DNA from: Neckera pumila
Taxonomy: Eukaryota > Streptophyta > Bryopsida > Hypnales > Neckeraceae
Assembly: GCA_963969595.1 (NCBI GenBank)
Contig: OZ018408.1
Span: 49,787,022 to 49,851,021 of the forward strand
Length of the DNA stretch: 64,000 bases
Direction: 5' to 3'
Part shown: one piece after another, positions 44,716 to 57,613 of the stretch
Layout: each line of letters starts with the position of its first letter
Numbering within the stretch: the first letter of the stretch is position 1
The notes under the pieces: generated by a model
Told to the model about the DNA's origin: nothing
The model's database searches: none
What the model saw: the letters and a program-made list of their open reading frames with translations, nothing else
Translations under genes and position numbers: made by a program

Positions 44716-47700
44716 ATGCCTCGGACAGCTATGGAGGAGGATACGGATTTCCGTGTGGGTCAGCGAGTGTGTATGATTAATGCGGGAAAGGGACCTCAGA
44801 CGGGTACAGTTCAATACGTGGGACCCGTGCACGGTCATGAAGGCGCCTGGGTAGGAGTGGAATGGGATAATGCGGAACATGGTCGGCATGATGGATCTGT
44901 GAATGGTGTGCGCTACTTTGAGACGAAAGATGGAGTTTCGGGCTCTCTTGTGAGACCACGGAACTTGAGCGCAGGGGTTTCCTTGCTCGAGGCTCTCTCT
45001 TTCCGATACAAGACCGCCACAGCTCCTGAATCGGATCAAGGTGCGACCGTGCTTCTCCATCTAATTCTATTTTTCGCATGCTGGTTGCACAGTGCCTAGT
45101 ATCTGTTTGCTTGTGAGTCGACAATTTCTAAACCTTGCTGCATTCAATCTCAAGGAGGTTCAATTTTTCATGTTGAGAAGAGATTGAAGCGATTTGAGGT
45201 TGGGTCACTATTAAACCAGAAGAATGTACGAGTAATCCTATTCATTCTTTTCAGTGGAAGTATGGCTATGTCCGCTTTCTAATCCAGCTTAACTGTATCT
45301 TCTGGATTTGAGTTCAATATCTTTGTTTGTTGGACGGAGAAGATATAAGCGTTCAATAAGAGAAGGTAGAAGAACCAACACTTGCATTTTCGGGATCTAA
45401 TTGAAGTGAATCGCCTCGGAGACGTGCAGATGACATGTATGTGATGTCTGTACGCCAGCAGCGGGTCTCTGTAGAGCTTGTCGGAAAGGCGGAGGTTGAG
45501 GAGCGGCAGAGACACCTTGAAAACCTCCAAGTTGCGACGCTCATCTATGCAGGGGTGTGCTCTACGGGACCTCACGGACAACTCAGGGCCGCCTGTCCTA
45601 GTATACTTACTACCACCTTCCGTTTTGAGCCTTATCGCTTCCATGTTTTCTGCTTCTTGGCTTGTCGGGGTTTATTCCCAGAGGGCGAGAGAGAGAGTTT
45701 GGGAGGGAGAGAGGGAGAGGGGGAGGGACCCATGCAGAATCAATGTGTGGTTTCTGCCGTGCTTTATTGGTTTCTAAGGAAGGTATCTATGAATGTGCAG
45801 ACATTCATGAACTTGATCTCACTGGCAACCTTCTGCCCGATTGGCATGTGAGTATCGAATTCTGAACCTTGTATTGTTTCAGACACCTACATGTGACTCC
45901 TTTAGAATAGGCCAAGATGGAAAATATTCGGAATCTATCTAAGAAAACATGTCAAAAGTGTCCACAAATTTAAGGACTATGAAGCTCTTTGCAGGAGGTT
46001 GCTCGTATCTGTGAAGAATTACCAGCTCTACAAATGCTAGACCTCAGCAGCAGTCGTATAGCTCACCATCCCGTAGACCTTTTACCCGCAATCTCAAATT
46101 TGACAACACTCATCCTCAACAATTGCTCTTTGAAATGGAGGCAGGTATGTTGATGTTCTGCTAAAGGAGTTTTCTGGAGTATAGAATGTTAGGAGCAAGC
46201 AAGCATTGCTCTGCTCTCAGGTATTTATACTCTATTTGAGTTCTTCGAATACCTGGAAAATACCATCATTGCTTGTATGGATTGAAAGACATATTTCTCT
46301 GCGCAGGTGGATGAATTGAAAGCATCCCTTTCCTGTATCCAGGAGCTTTCCCTTTGTCGCAATGATATGCAAACGATTGAGGTAGTTTGCCTTTGACCTG
46401 AAATGTGCTATTTGTTTCATATCCACTTGTGGTGGGTTTTTTACAGCGTTGATGACCTGAAGTGTGGTTGGCTAGGTTGACTCAGTATCTTCTAAGCCGG
46501 ACGAGCTTTTTGTTCACGGCTTTGAGTCCCTTCGGTTACTGAATCTTGATGAGAACCAGTTTGATAGCTGGGATGAGCTCTTAAAGCTTTCTCGTTTGAA
46601 AAGGTGCGTACTATTATCTTGCTTGTGCTGATGTGATTTTACACGAAATTAGTGTTTTTTTGGGTGTTGAGATCTTCTTATGGAGTTTGTATCTTTGACT
46701 TGTTAATGTGCAGCTTGGAGCAGTTAAATGTGAATGGGAACAAGCTCCGGCAGATCTTTTATCCTGATCCATCAAGTAAAAGTGATGATGCTCTCGGAAT
46801 GAACGAAGAAGATCGGTCACTTATGCCTTTTCCACATTTGCGCTGCCTTCTTCTAGGTGCGTGTTTATGGCTTCACTTTGAGTTTACCATTTCCGTTTCA
46901 GTTATTTATTTATTTACAAACACATGTGTGTATGCCTTATTCATGTCGTTCTATTGCACTTTATCATTGCGTGCTACTATATGCTTCTGTAAGTCAAAAG
47001 TCTTTAAGCTTCAATATTTTAAAAAGAACTCGTGAAGAATTGAGATATTGTTTGAATAGTCGTTTTAGGAAGTGTCGAAACCCTCAAAAGAAATTCCTTA
47101 CAAAGGTGTTCTTTGGGGGCGCAGGTCGAAATCAAATATCAGACTGGCCCTCAATAGACGCTCTCGATCGGTTTCCGTCCCTCCAGGTCTCTGCCTTTCA
47201 CCTGGACCTTTCCCTATTCTCAAATACACATTTGTTCTGTTCACGCAGGCAGCAAAACTTTGACCCGTTTTCTGTTTCCTTTGTCGTTTGGAAGTTGTCA
47301 GTTATTTTCTAATCTCAAACGGAAATGTTTACCAGAATTACTTTTTCTTATATCTTATAAATGGGACACTCATTATCCGGCTTTTGAGAGTACGAATATC
47401 TATATACTACTGCGCCAATATTTTTTGTTTTTAATATCCAAAAATTAAGTTACGCTTTGGCTTTGGCTTCGTATCCAAAGAATAATTGACGTGGATGATG
47501 GTTTTAGTCTCTACTTTCTTCCTACGTATTGGGAGATATTTGAGCACAGTGATGTTTTCTTCGCTCATACCACTGAAGTTCTGATTGTATTCCTGCCTTT
47601 GTAGAGATGGTTTAATAGTTTCGTGTTTCCTTCTTGGTGCAGGAGGTACGTTTATCAGATAATTTTATTACTGACACAGGAGTTGCAGCGCGGTTCATGA

Positions 47701-50153
47701 TTGTGGCTCGTATTGGAAAGCTAACCAGCTTGAATGGCAGTCAGGTATTCGTTTGATTCACCAATTTGATCACCAATTTTTAATGTTTTATGAATATACA
47801 TGATTTTCTACTGGGAATATTTCTCATTAAATCACTTGTAAGTTTCACGACGATATTAGATTCAGGACACATGGGACTTACTTTAGGGACGTCTTTTCAT
47901 GTCTTTGGTTTTCTTGGAGAGGGTTACAGATGGCTCTCCTTATAGAGACGTTGTGTTGGCTATTTTGTAGGTGAGACCAAGAGAGAGACGAGATTCCGAA
48001 ATAAGGTAGACTTGTGAGGCATTGGGGTGTTCATTCATTGTTTTCAACTGTATTTTTATATGGTCTGTTTGTTAACTGTGAATGAGATAATGGATCATGG
48101 AGGAAAAGTGCCAAGAATGTAGCATTCTCCTTCGTAACGCCTAGAAGATGTTTAGATCCTGTCTATTTGCGTGTTCCTTTTGTCTGCACTCTGGCTTATC
48201 CTACGTTTAGCGATTGTCCTTGAACATACGATTAGGTCGATGCTTCAAAGTAAACTTATCGTACTTTGATATTAACTTTCCCTCTTGAATGAATGTTTGC
48301 ATTTTGAAACAGATATGTGAGACAACTGCTTACGAATATGCAAATGACTAGTGTTAGTGACATTTACAAGTGCTATCCCCGGTAATATATATGACTTCAG
48401 CCATTCCCAACAGACACTTCGTTCATGCCGGTCTTTCAGACCGGAGTTACCCTACTTCTTCTTCCTTCCATGGTTGACTGATCGATCGTCCAGTGGCACT
48501 ACTGTTTTTGCATAGTTTTGGACGTGTTCCTAAAAAATTCTGGAGTTTCCAACATTCAAAATACAAAGTAACTAACGAATTAACCTGGTAATTTACAGCT
48601 TTGAACATCTACGAGTGTTACATGATATCCCATTGGACCTACAGAGAGGAGGGTCTCTTGGAGCTACACAGAAGATGTCCAGTTCCTTGCTATGTAAGTG
48701 CTTCCCCTGAATTCTTGAATCATTAATGATGTTTTGAGTGGACAGTACCATGGATTCGGCGGAAATATGGTATGCTATATTTGATCGTTTCTTTGGCAGT
48801 AATGACTGAAGCGTAATTATTTGGTAACTGTTCATGGAAATGCTCGGTAATTATCTACAAGTTCTATTTTTGGCCAAGATCACAGTTCAGTATTTGTGTT
48901 ACTTTACTTGATATAATTGTGAAGTAGAATCTGGAGGGTATGGAGGTATGACCACGTAGTTGTTTGACGAAGTCATTTAAGTTTATTTTGTTGTCGATGT
49001 GTACAGTTCCAAATTCCTCTTTTTTGGAAAAGTGAACAATTTTTTTGTGGTCTCATAATTGCATATGCGTGAAATGTTGAAAGAGAAACATTCTTTGTAA
49101 GATTTACATGATATTTGGAAAGAGCACATAATTGTTCCGCCTTGTAACGTGACGTGGGGTATGTGGACAACCAGCTGTGAGCCTCGTATGTGTCGCTGCT
49201 TCGGTTGGGGAAAAAGCTCCTATTGTGAAAAAGCTCCCAAGCTCAACTACGGTAGGAATCACTCTGTTAAACTTTTTTTTGCTGGCCTTTTTCTGTAAGC
49301 AAGGGTTCAAATTTTAGCAGTATACACTGCAGTTCGTGAAGAGCCTCTACGAAATAACTGATCTTTTGGCCAAATTGATTTCGTCACACCGATTTGGAAT
49401 TATTTAAAAAATCGTCAATCCTGAAGAGAAAATACTAGTTTCACCTAGCGAATATCGAGAGTTGGGTATGCAAACAATAGAGTTCTATATGCTGAGGTCC
49501 CACGCCTAGTATTAGCGATATTTGTCAACTTTATCAAGCTTTTCCATTTTGTTGGCTTTGCTGAATTTGAATCAATTAGTGGCTAAGGTAGTTTTAATTC
49601 ACTGGGCTTTGCTATATTTGGGTTCTGTTAAAATCTCCATCTATAGTCACATTCCTTATCTGGTTGCTTTCATTGTATAATACGAGATACTTTTGTCACT
49701 TGAGTTTTCCTGCCGCATGTGCTTCTGTTGACATCGTGTGTGCTGACATCGAGGTGGTACGAGATTCAGGTTGGTAGGTTGAAGATTGTGTGTGAATCTC
49801 TTTTCAAGCTCAAGAGCATATGCCAGCGCCTATATTACAGAGACTTGGTAACATTTCTCATCTATTTTCCAGTCAAATTGTGTAGGGGAGAAATTTTTCA
49901 GCAGGAGTTTTATTTTGTGTATAGATATGGGTAGTTTATGGCAAATGAATGCTATTGGATTCAGAATCTCCAGCCTCTTGAGTAAATGAAGCGAATGTCA
50001 GGATATCCGCCATGTCATGTAGTAATTGGGAACTTGTTTGTGGTACAGGAGTCACCTTTGCCTCTGTCATTGGATAATGACATGGAGACGCTAGCAGATA
50101 TTGGTATTACGCCTAGTACTTCCATACTGGTGGATGAAGTGGAGGGTCCATAA
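44716..50153 (+). CDS. TBCE: Tubulin-folding cofactor E (553 aa)
   Basis: TBCE is the cytosolic cofactor that captures alpha-tubulin after the chaperonin and, with cofactors C and D, helps make assembly-ready tubulin dimers. Fifteen coding exons join in phase: 44716-45040, 45430-45600, 45801-45847, 45995-46144, 46307-46381, 46476-46603, 46714-46856, 47125-47186, 47643-47744, 47971-48005, 48313-48381, 48599-48693, 49175-49251, 49770-49847, 50049-50153 (1662 nt). All introns are GT-AG. An N-terminal CAP-Gly domain (about residues 13-84) carries GRHDGSVNGVRYF, the GKNDG-type tubulin-tail groove with Arg-His in place of Lys-Asn. Leucine-rich repeats follow (about 115-385; HELDLTGNLLPDW, LRLLNLDENQFDSW, LRCLLLGRNQISDW). 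A ubiquitin-like domain ends the protein (about 470-553; KKLPSSTT, VGRLKIV). Length fits the family (about 530). ATG 44731 is an alternative start. Confidence 0.93.
45676..45735 (+). repeat. GA-rich simple repeat in TBCE intron 2
   Basis: GAGAGAG and GGGAGGGAGAG words in an intron; no coding role. Confidence 0.7.
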
Positions 50154-53100
50154 TCAAGCTCATTTGTAGGTCGATATGAGATAGTCATATCAAAGTTCAA
50201 ATCCGATTCACTTTCCAACCATCAGAGGTCTTGACTGTCTTTGTGTGCAGCAGTTTTGGAATATTTTCAATTGACCTTGATCAAAATGTATTTTTCAAGT
50301 CCGGTGGGTTCTTGCTGTTTCAGAAGGTGCAGTTTTTAGATACTAGAAGCGACCTGCAATGTTGAGCTACCTGTACTTGGATGACTTTTTTTCTCTGCTG
50401 ATTTTTGGGAGTCAATAATGGGTGTGCTTTTACTTTACTAGGGATAGAAGTGGACATCCTCAATTAAAAAACTCACTCCACGTTGTCAAGTAAATGTAAG
50501 AACATTGGATACTTACAAGCACGTGTATAAAAATTATCCGTAGTGGGGAAGCGTCATAAGGTTTTTTATAATTGTTATGTAGTACTATTGTATATTATAA
50601 GTATAATATTTGTATGCAATTAGAAAAGCATAATATAATATGTGCATGCGGTGTGTAATGTAAAGAAGACATTTGAATATTGGTAATATATATATTAATA
50701 ATTATTAATGGAGAAGATTTGCTTGAGCTTGAAATGCAAAAGAAGATGTTATTATGTCTTTTGGATGACTTTAGGGGAAACTTGTAGGATGGAAATAAAA
50801 AATTTTGAATCCAATTTTGTTTGTAGAAATTGTTTGAAAGCATTTTCATTGAATGTTCCTTCATTGTGGTACTCTTGTACTTTTTTACAGAAGACATTGT
50901 CTAATCCATAGATATCCTATATAGGATATTTTGGCCACTTCTAATTCCTATTTTTTAAGTTGAATTTGAGCCTCCAAAATGATTTTTTTCTAATTTGTAT
51001 TAAAAAATATCTAATGTGGAAGACATTCATACTATTTGAATTTGTACCAAATAGTGTAGATGCAAAAGCACATTCTATTAATTTTAATTATATATTTTAA
51101 GTTCTTATAATAGTATGCCTTTCAAATTCAATAATTTACATAAGTTGCTAATAATTGTTTGGATGCAATAATTGAATGAAAAGGTGAAGTATCCTATTAG
51201 TCATTTATTTCACTCAATGTGAATGAGTAATGATGCATTTAAATTCTAGTACACAATATTTAGGATTAACTTACCATTATGCTCTAGAATTATTATAATA
51301 TTAACTCAAGACTACCTTCACATTCTTCCATTACTTTTTGGATTATTTTTTCCATCGGCTATTTATTTATTCATAAGGAATTCATTATACTCCAAAACGT
51401 TGGTTAAATTTTAAATTTTTTGATAATTTAGTCATTTTTTGAACATCTAAATCTTATCTTTTGTCACGTATTTGTTTGTTAATTGAATAAAATAATGCAA
51501 TGAAATAACAAGTAATGGACCTAACAAATCTAAATCACCTTTCTAAATTACAACCCCTTTCATTGTTTTTGAGTCCCTTTGCATGACAATCAAAACTCTA
51601 TTGTTTTTTGAATGAAATTGTAAATGTCATTAGGATTTCAACACGTTATAGATATAACCATCCTTATCACTTATTAGATACAAACATTTAGACAGTGAAA
51701 TAGACAAATAGTAATCTTTACAATGAAAAAAATAATTTCTAAAAATATTTAGATAGTTAATTAAACAAATAATCTTTACAATGAAATAGATAAATTCTAC
51801 ATCTAGAATAAGTGTCAATACTTTTACTTCAACTTATAAATCTTTTTGCCACCCTATGAGTGAAGATTTTGAAATTTTGATGAATGTTGAAATTTTCAGT
51901 TTCCAAAATTTCAAAATACTGAAATTGTAAATTTTGAACTAGACATTTGTTTTTTTATAGACTATAAATATTTAATTTATTACGTTTGAATTTCTAAATG
52001 TACTAGGACTCCACTTCTTTCTTTCAGGCTACAAATGATAAATAATTGAAGGTTTTTGACACTCACAATAGTACCATTAGGTGAATATGAAATACTTTTT
52101 ATTTTTGATGCATTTGGGAGGTAACACTAGAAGTTTAGAGCTTTTGGAAAAGAGATTCTAAAAATCAAATGATATGGAATACTAGTATAAGACTACAAGT
52201 ATTGCATTCTCAAAAAATTGACCTAAAAGAAATTCACAATGATGACTTTTTAGATTGGAACTGGTTTAGTCAATTTTTTAAGTGACTTTGGGATTTTGAT
52301 ATTGATATGTAGAGTCTCCTTTGTGACCCACCTTTGAAGCACCACAACAATGATTGAAGCCATAACTGAAATGAAAGAATGAAGCCAAGACAAAAATGGA
52401 GGAATGAAACCAAAATGAAATTAAGGGAAATTTCAAAGTCACATGATTGAAATTTTTTGTCTCTAACACTTGTGTCTATAATCCTAACAGCTAACATAGA
52501 AATGAAGATTCCTGAAACATTTTGTGTTTTTCTTGGTTTGGATGCTGCTTTAAATATTTAGAGTTGTATGAGATCAAATGTTGGAAGCATTGAGATGAAA
52601 ATGCTAAGAGAAAGGAATAGAGAGGTACAGTTGATGAGTTGGTGAGCTATTTGCTTATGAGCACAATGAATTTGAAGTTTGATGAGGACAATGTTTTGGA
52701 ATTTGTGTGAGTAGTGATCAAGCTTTGGAAAAAAAATTATTTTATTTTTATTATGTTGTTTCTATATTTGTTAGAAGAAACCAAAAAAGATATTTGTTGG
52801 TACTGGCAAATCCTTATGGCTAGACATTCTTTATGAATTGCTCTCTATAAGTATTTTTAATTTATAGATCATATTTGGAGAAAAATTCTAGGTTTTCCAC
52901 TTTTCAGTTCATTGAGTTTAAAGATTGAAGTTCATAGAACTAAATCCAAGATTACAAAGTTTTTGAATTTGTTGAATGACAAAGAATGAAACTGCCAATA
53001 TTCTTTTTTTATGAGATATAAATGTAGATCATGTTCAAGGTATCAATGGTTTGAGTGATTTGTTCAATAGCATTTTTTACTGAATTTTTGTGCTCATAAA

Positions 53101-55199
53101 AATTCATGTAAAGAATGTCTATGATGTCTGCAGTACTTGCTCATCCCAATCAAAACCTATTTGGTGGTAAAATAATTCTTGCCAAATCATTTTGATACAC
53201 TTACAATGTATAGAACAAACTCTTTAATAAGTGTTTTTTATCCATTCTATAAATCATTGGTTATTGATTTCAACATTACAATCAATTCTTTCAAGGCAAC
53301 ATCTTGCTTTGCATTATTTTCTTCCTGATGTTAGCTATATTGGCCTTATTTTTGCTTAGATCTGTCCTAAAGTAGTTGCTCAAATTGCTATTGATGATGC
53401 ACAATTTGCCTACAAGCGCATGTATGGGAGTGCCCTGAAAGTGCATGTCTATAGAGATCCAAATTTTACATTTGTATAAGCTTAATTCCCATGTTGACCT
53501 TAGTTTCTTTTACAAAAAAGATAAAACTCTATTTCTAATCCTTATGGTATATTCAAATTTTGTTTTTTATAGATTTGTAGTCCACTTTTGATTGTATAGA
53601 GAGAGATAGACTATGACTTAGACTTATTAATTTTGTTCTATTCATCTATATTGTTATATTGTTTATCCTCACCACAAGTGACAATCATGGTTGAATAATA
53701 TTTGTAGTTGACAAAGTTACGTCAAATATGCTCACATTAATAGCAAGCTTTTGTATCGCCTAGAATGATTGAAGTTTGTATCTAGGATTATTCATCATCA
53801 CCTCTACAAACCTATCTAAAATATTGATTTTAATTTTGCAACTACATGCCTATACACCTACACCAAATGCTATTTGTATTGGTCAAAAATTCTTTGCATG
53901 CAGTTCAATGATTATTTTTGGAATGTCAATTATGAGAGTCCTTATATTTGTATTGTCATAGGGTGATTGCAAGAAACACTTGTACTCTTTGTTGCGTTTT
54001 TTAACAATACTCATGATTTTTTTTGGAGTACTTCAAAATTAGAAAAATACTTCTCAAAAAACTTAAAAATATAGCTAATGTATATATCTTTAAGATGAAG
54101 GTAACTGCCAAAGGAAAAGCATAGGAAAATTCTTTAAGTAGAAGAACTAAAAAAATGCCAAATCTCAAGAAAATGGATACTTTGATGTTTTAATTAATTA
54201 AAAAATAGAAAAAAAAAAAATTTAATTAAAAATAGCCCATTTTTTACAATTATATGAAGATGGTCACTCACCAAAGGAACCACCAAAATTATATTTTACA
54301 TGTTTTGAAATGCCAGCTGAATGAAGCTCATTTTTTGGACTTCTACACCATATAAAATTAATAATTTTTAGAATTACTTTAGAAAATAGCTATAAGTCCA
54401 TAAAAGACCATTTCTTCTAGGTTTTTGCTCCAAATTTGTTTTTTGGATTTTCTTTGCTAAGAAAAAATCCAAAATTGGATATTATAATATAAAATCGAGG
54501 GATATTTTTGGATAGGAAAACATTTTATTTAAATTTAAAAAAAATTAGGCTAGATGTATTATAATCATGAGTACCTTATATATAAATTGTAAATCATTTG
54601 GAGCAAGAATGCAAAAATTCTAGCCAAAAAACAAGGTCAGCTTGTAACGTATGGCAAGAAATAGTACTTGTTCTTGTTTGTTTTTGGCAATTTATCATCA
54701 AATTGCACCAAAATAATTGGCCTTGCACCAAGTCTACAAAACAAAATGGTGCTAAAAGGGTGGAAAATTGCTAGAAAATTTCAAATAAAAAAAATCTTGG
54801 ATGAAATCACCAGATAGTAGATGAATTATAGATATGTGATATGTGCTAATGTGATACTTTCTATCCAACATCTGGATGAATGTTGAGATTTGGAGCACCA
54901 CTATAACATTCAATATTGCCACTTTGGCATTTCATTAAAAATGAAAAAAAATACATATTGAAGACATCACAATCAACATATATTCCTTATACGTTTTATG
55001 CACGCATATATACTTTTGGGCAATTTAGGACACCTCTACTAATGTTGTGTGGGGTTCCTATTTGGTCTTTTTTTGGCTCCATTGTGCACCTAGTGATGCA
55101 ACATTTAAGTTTAGAACAATTACATGATAGTCATCAACAAAAACCATATGTGGCAAGGTTGACGAGATGTTATGTCCCAGGCAAGATTACGTCCATTAT
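50154..55199. other. TBCE 3' region and AT-rich intergenic DNA
   Basis: The first few hundred bases are probably the TBCE 3' untranslated region. The rest is AT-rich. A possible exon relic lies at 53360-53479. The other frames (50595-50911, 51630-51818, 52270-52497, 53776-53961) are AT-rich and unsupported. Confidence 0.4.
53360..53479 (+). pseudogene. Possible orphan last-exon relic (39 codons)
   Basis: A T-rich tract ending GCTTAG could be a splice acceptor. The following frame reads from ICPKVVAQIAIDDAQFAYKR to RDPNFTFV and a TAA. The residue mix is protein-like in otherwise AT-rich DNA. I do not recognise the family, and no partner exon was found. Confidence 0.25.
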
Positions 55200-56240
55200 T
55201 GGGATGTCTAGACGTTGCGTTTGCCGTCGGATAATTTTAACGGGCGGACGGCCGTATACAATCACCCCGTTTGCCCCAACTGACGCCCCGTCCGCTCCGA
55301 TCGATAGCCCGGCCGCCAGCCCATTTGACCCAACCGACGGTCTGACTGCCCCGTCTGCCTTGACCGACGCCCCATCTGACCCGACCAATAGTCCAACCTT
55401 CTTGTCCGTCGTCCGTTCGTGTTGTCCAACGCCCCGTCCGCTGTCCGTCCGCTGTCCGTCCGCTGTCCGTCCGCTAGTGTATATCTTACAATATACCATT
55501 CGAAAGGTATTGTCAAGAGCTTTCCAATGGTATATTATGCGTCTGATTTGGCCAAAAACTCCGATGGTGGGATCCTTCCAAAGATTGGGGTCCGCCAAGC
55601 CGTTCCCTAGTTTGTAGTCCGCCCAGTCGTCCGAGTAGCCGTCCGCCTGTCTGCCTGTCTGTTGTCCGTCCGCTATTATGTGATTTATAATATACCATTG
55701 GAAAGGTATTGTCAAGAGCTTTCCAATGGTATATTATGCATCCAATTTGGCCAAAAATTCCGACTGTGGGACCCTTCCAAAGATTGGGGTCGTCCAAGCC
55801 GTCTGCCAGTACGTAGTCCGCCCAATCGTTTGACTAGCCATCCGCTTGTCTGCCCGTTCGTCCTTTGTCTGCTTTTGTGTGCTTTATAATATATCATTGG
55901 AAAGTTATTGTTGAGAGCTTTCTAATGGTATATTATGCGTCCAATTTGGCCAAAAACTCTGACAGTGGGACCCTTCCAAAGATTAAGGTCCGTTTAGCCG
56001 TCCGCCAGTAATCCGCCCAGCCGTCTGCCTATCTGCCTGTCTATTGTCCGTCCGTTGTTGTGTGCTTTATAATAAACCATTAGAAAGGTGTCGTTGAGAG
56101 CTTTCTAATGGTATATTATATGTCCAATTTGGCTAAAAATTCCGACGATGGGACCCTTCCAAAGATTGGAGTCTGCTAGCCATCCACCCTACCATCCGCC
56201 CCGTCCGCTCAATGACTACTTGCTTGTCCACCCAACCGTC
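55200..56240 (+). repeat. Tandem repeat block, units about 180-200 bp with a palindrome (left arm)
   Basis: Four units start near 55488, 55689, 55886 and 56068 (spacing 201, 197 and 182). Each holds a hairpin with arms close to ATAATATACCATTGGAAAG and CTTTCCAATGGTATATTAT around a loop of about 13 bases. After it come CCAATTTGGCCAAAAA, GGGACCCTTCCAAAGATT and CCGTCCGC-rich stretches. A GC-rich head (55230-55480; GACGCCCCGTCCGC words) precedes the units. Long frames on both strands here are repeat artefacts. The same units occur inverted at 60486-61080. Confidence 0.8.
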
Positions 56241-56328
56241 CGCCTCTACTAAATCATTGGATTCTAAAAAGCATATATTGCTTCCAAAGACTGCTATTCA
56301 ATGCTACAAGCATCCAATGCAACATTAA

Positions 56329-57255
56329 CCCCTAAAGGACTAAGATGATTTTCTTATCAAAAACCACTCAAAATTGTCATTTCTATTGCAAAGAGAAATG
56401 AGCTTTAAAAGTTGTTTTTTCTTGCATACTCAACCATAAAATCTTATGCTTAACTAGTATATGAACATGTGGAAGAAATTTCAAAAACTTTCACCATGTA
56501 GATTGCAAGATATATGCATTTAAAGTGAAAAAAACAAGTCATTTTGCACCTTGCTTGACTAGATTTTTTGGCTTTGAATCTTTTTAGTTCAAATTTTTTG
56601 CACTATGGACATTGATTTTCTACTTGCTTATGTTAAGTAGTTGAGTCAAGAATCTCTCCAAAAATATTAGGATAAAAAACACTTAATTTTCACTCATTAA
56701 AAAATGGTTAAGTAGAGGTGGATTCAAGATTGATGAAATAACTAAATTGTTAATAGCTTTTTGATGGAATTGAATCACAATAATTCCAATAGTGAAATTG
56801 TTATAGCAAAAAAATCTAACCTTGTCTAACAATTTTTTTTGAAAAATTCTAAAAATTGCATTGAAAAACAAATTCTACAAGTTATTTTTTCTAAGAAGAT
56901 GCTTAAATTGCCCAAATAACTAAGATTGTCCATAACTTTCTCATTACTAGTCCAAATTGAATGATACAAAGCTTCACATGTAGACAAAAATATAATCTTT
57001 GAGAAAAAATTTGGAAAAAAAATTATTTTGACTTTTTGTGATTTTTTTTGTACTGCCCGCCGAACTCCAATTTTGCTTATTGTGCCATAACTTTTTCTCC
57101 CGGGCATGAATTAAATTAAAAAATATATATTCACAAAGCTCTTGCAAAAATATACAACCTCAAAAAATCCCCAAAAAATATTATTAAAAATTGAGACAGT
57201 AGAAACCTACTCGGACCCCAATTGTCCTCCAAGGGGACAAATGGTCCTTTAGGGG
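56329..57255 (+). mobile_element. TTAA-flanked MITE-like element, 927 bp
   Basis: Starts CCCCTAAAGGACTAAG and ends GGTCCTTTAGGGG, flanked by TTAA at 56325-56328 and 57256-57259. Same orientation as the copy at 38462 and similar throughout (ATCTTATGCTTAACTAGTAT; GAGTCAAG/AAGTAG words). Non-coding. Confidence 0.75.
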
Positions 57256-57307
57256 TTAATGTATGCAAGAAAGGTCATTGAATTTATTTTTCAACAAATT
57301 AAAACCC

Positions 57308-57557
57308 ACACAAAATAGTGAAACTAGGTTGCCTTGTTAATTAGGTTGCCTTATCTGAGATAATTTACCTCATTGATCAATGCTTGTTCCACATGGAGGT
57401 GCATGCTACTCTCTGAATTAAATCTTGAACTGGTGCACAAATCTATGCCATACACATGGCTTTGAATTGAATGCATCATTGCACAAAAGCTGTGAATATT
57501 TCTATAATGTGGATTGTCGAGATTAGTATGGGGCAACCTAATTTCACTATTTTGTGT
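57308..57557. mobile_element. Small MITE with inverted ends, relative of 28053-28325
   Basis: The left end ACACAAAATAGTGAAACTAG, continuing GTTGCC, is mirrored by GGCAACCTAATTTCACTATTTTGTGT at the right. The element is 250 bp. The inner TAGGTTGCC block is shared with the MITE at 28053. Confidence 0.7.
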
Positions 57558-57562
57558 ACAAT

Positions 57563-57613
57563 CTAAATCCTATACCCTAAACTCTATACCCTAAATCCTA
57601 TATCCTAAAACCA
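57563..57613. repeat. Degenerate telomere-like tract (CCCTAAA variants)
   Basis: Units such as CCTATACCCTAAACTC and CCTAAATCCTATATCC are variants of the plant telomere repeat CCCTAAA, here interstitial and about 50 bp long, directly right of the MITE at 57308. Confidence 0.6.

Noticed and set aside
55170..55897. Long frames on both strands such as those containing SGRTADGQ or LWKDPTIGVFGQI
   Set aside because: They follow the tandem repeat units, occur on both strands and change phase because unit spacing (201, 197, 182) is not constant; no coding family is evident.
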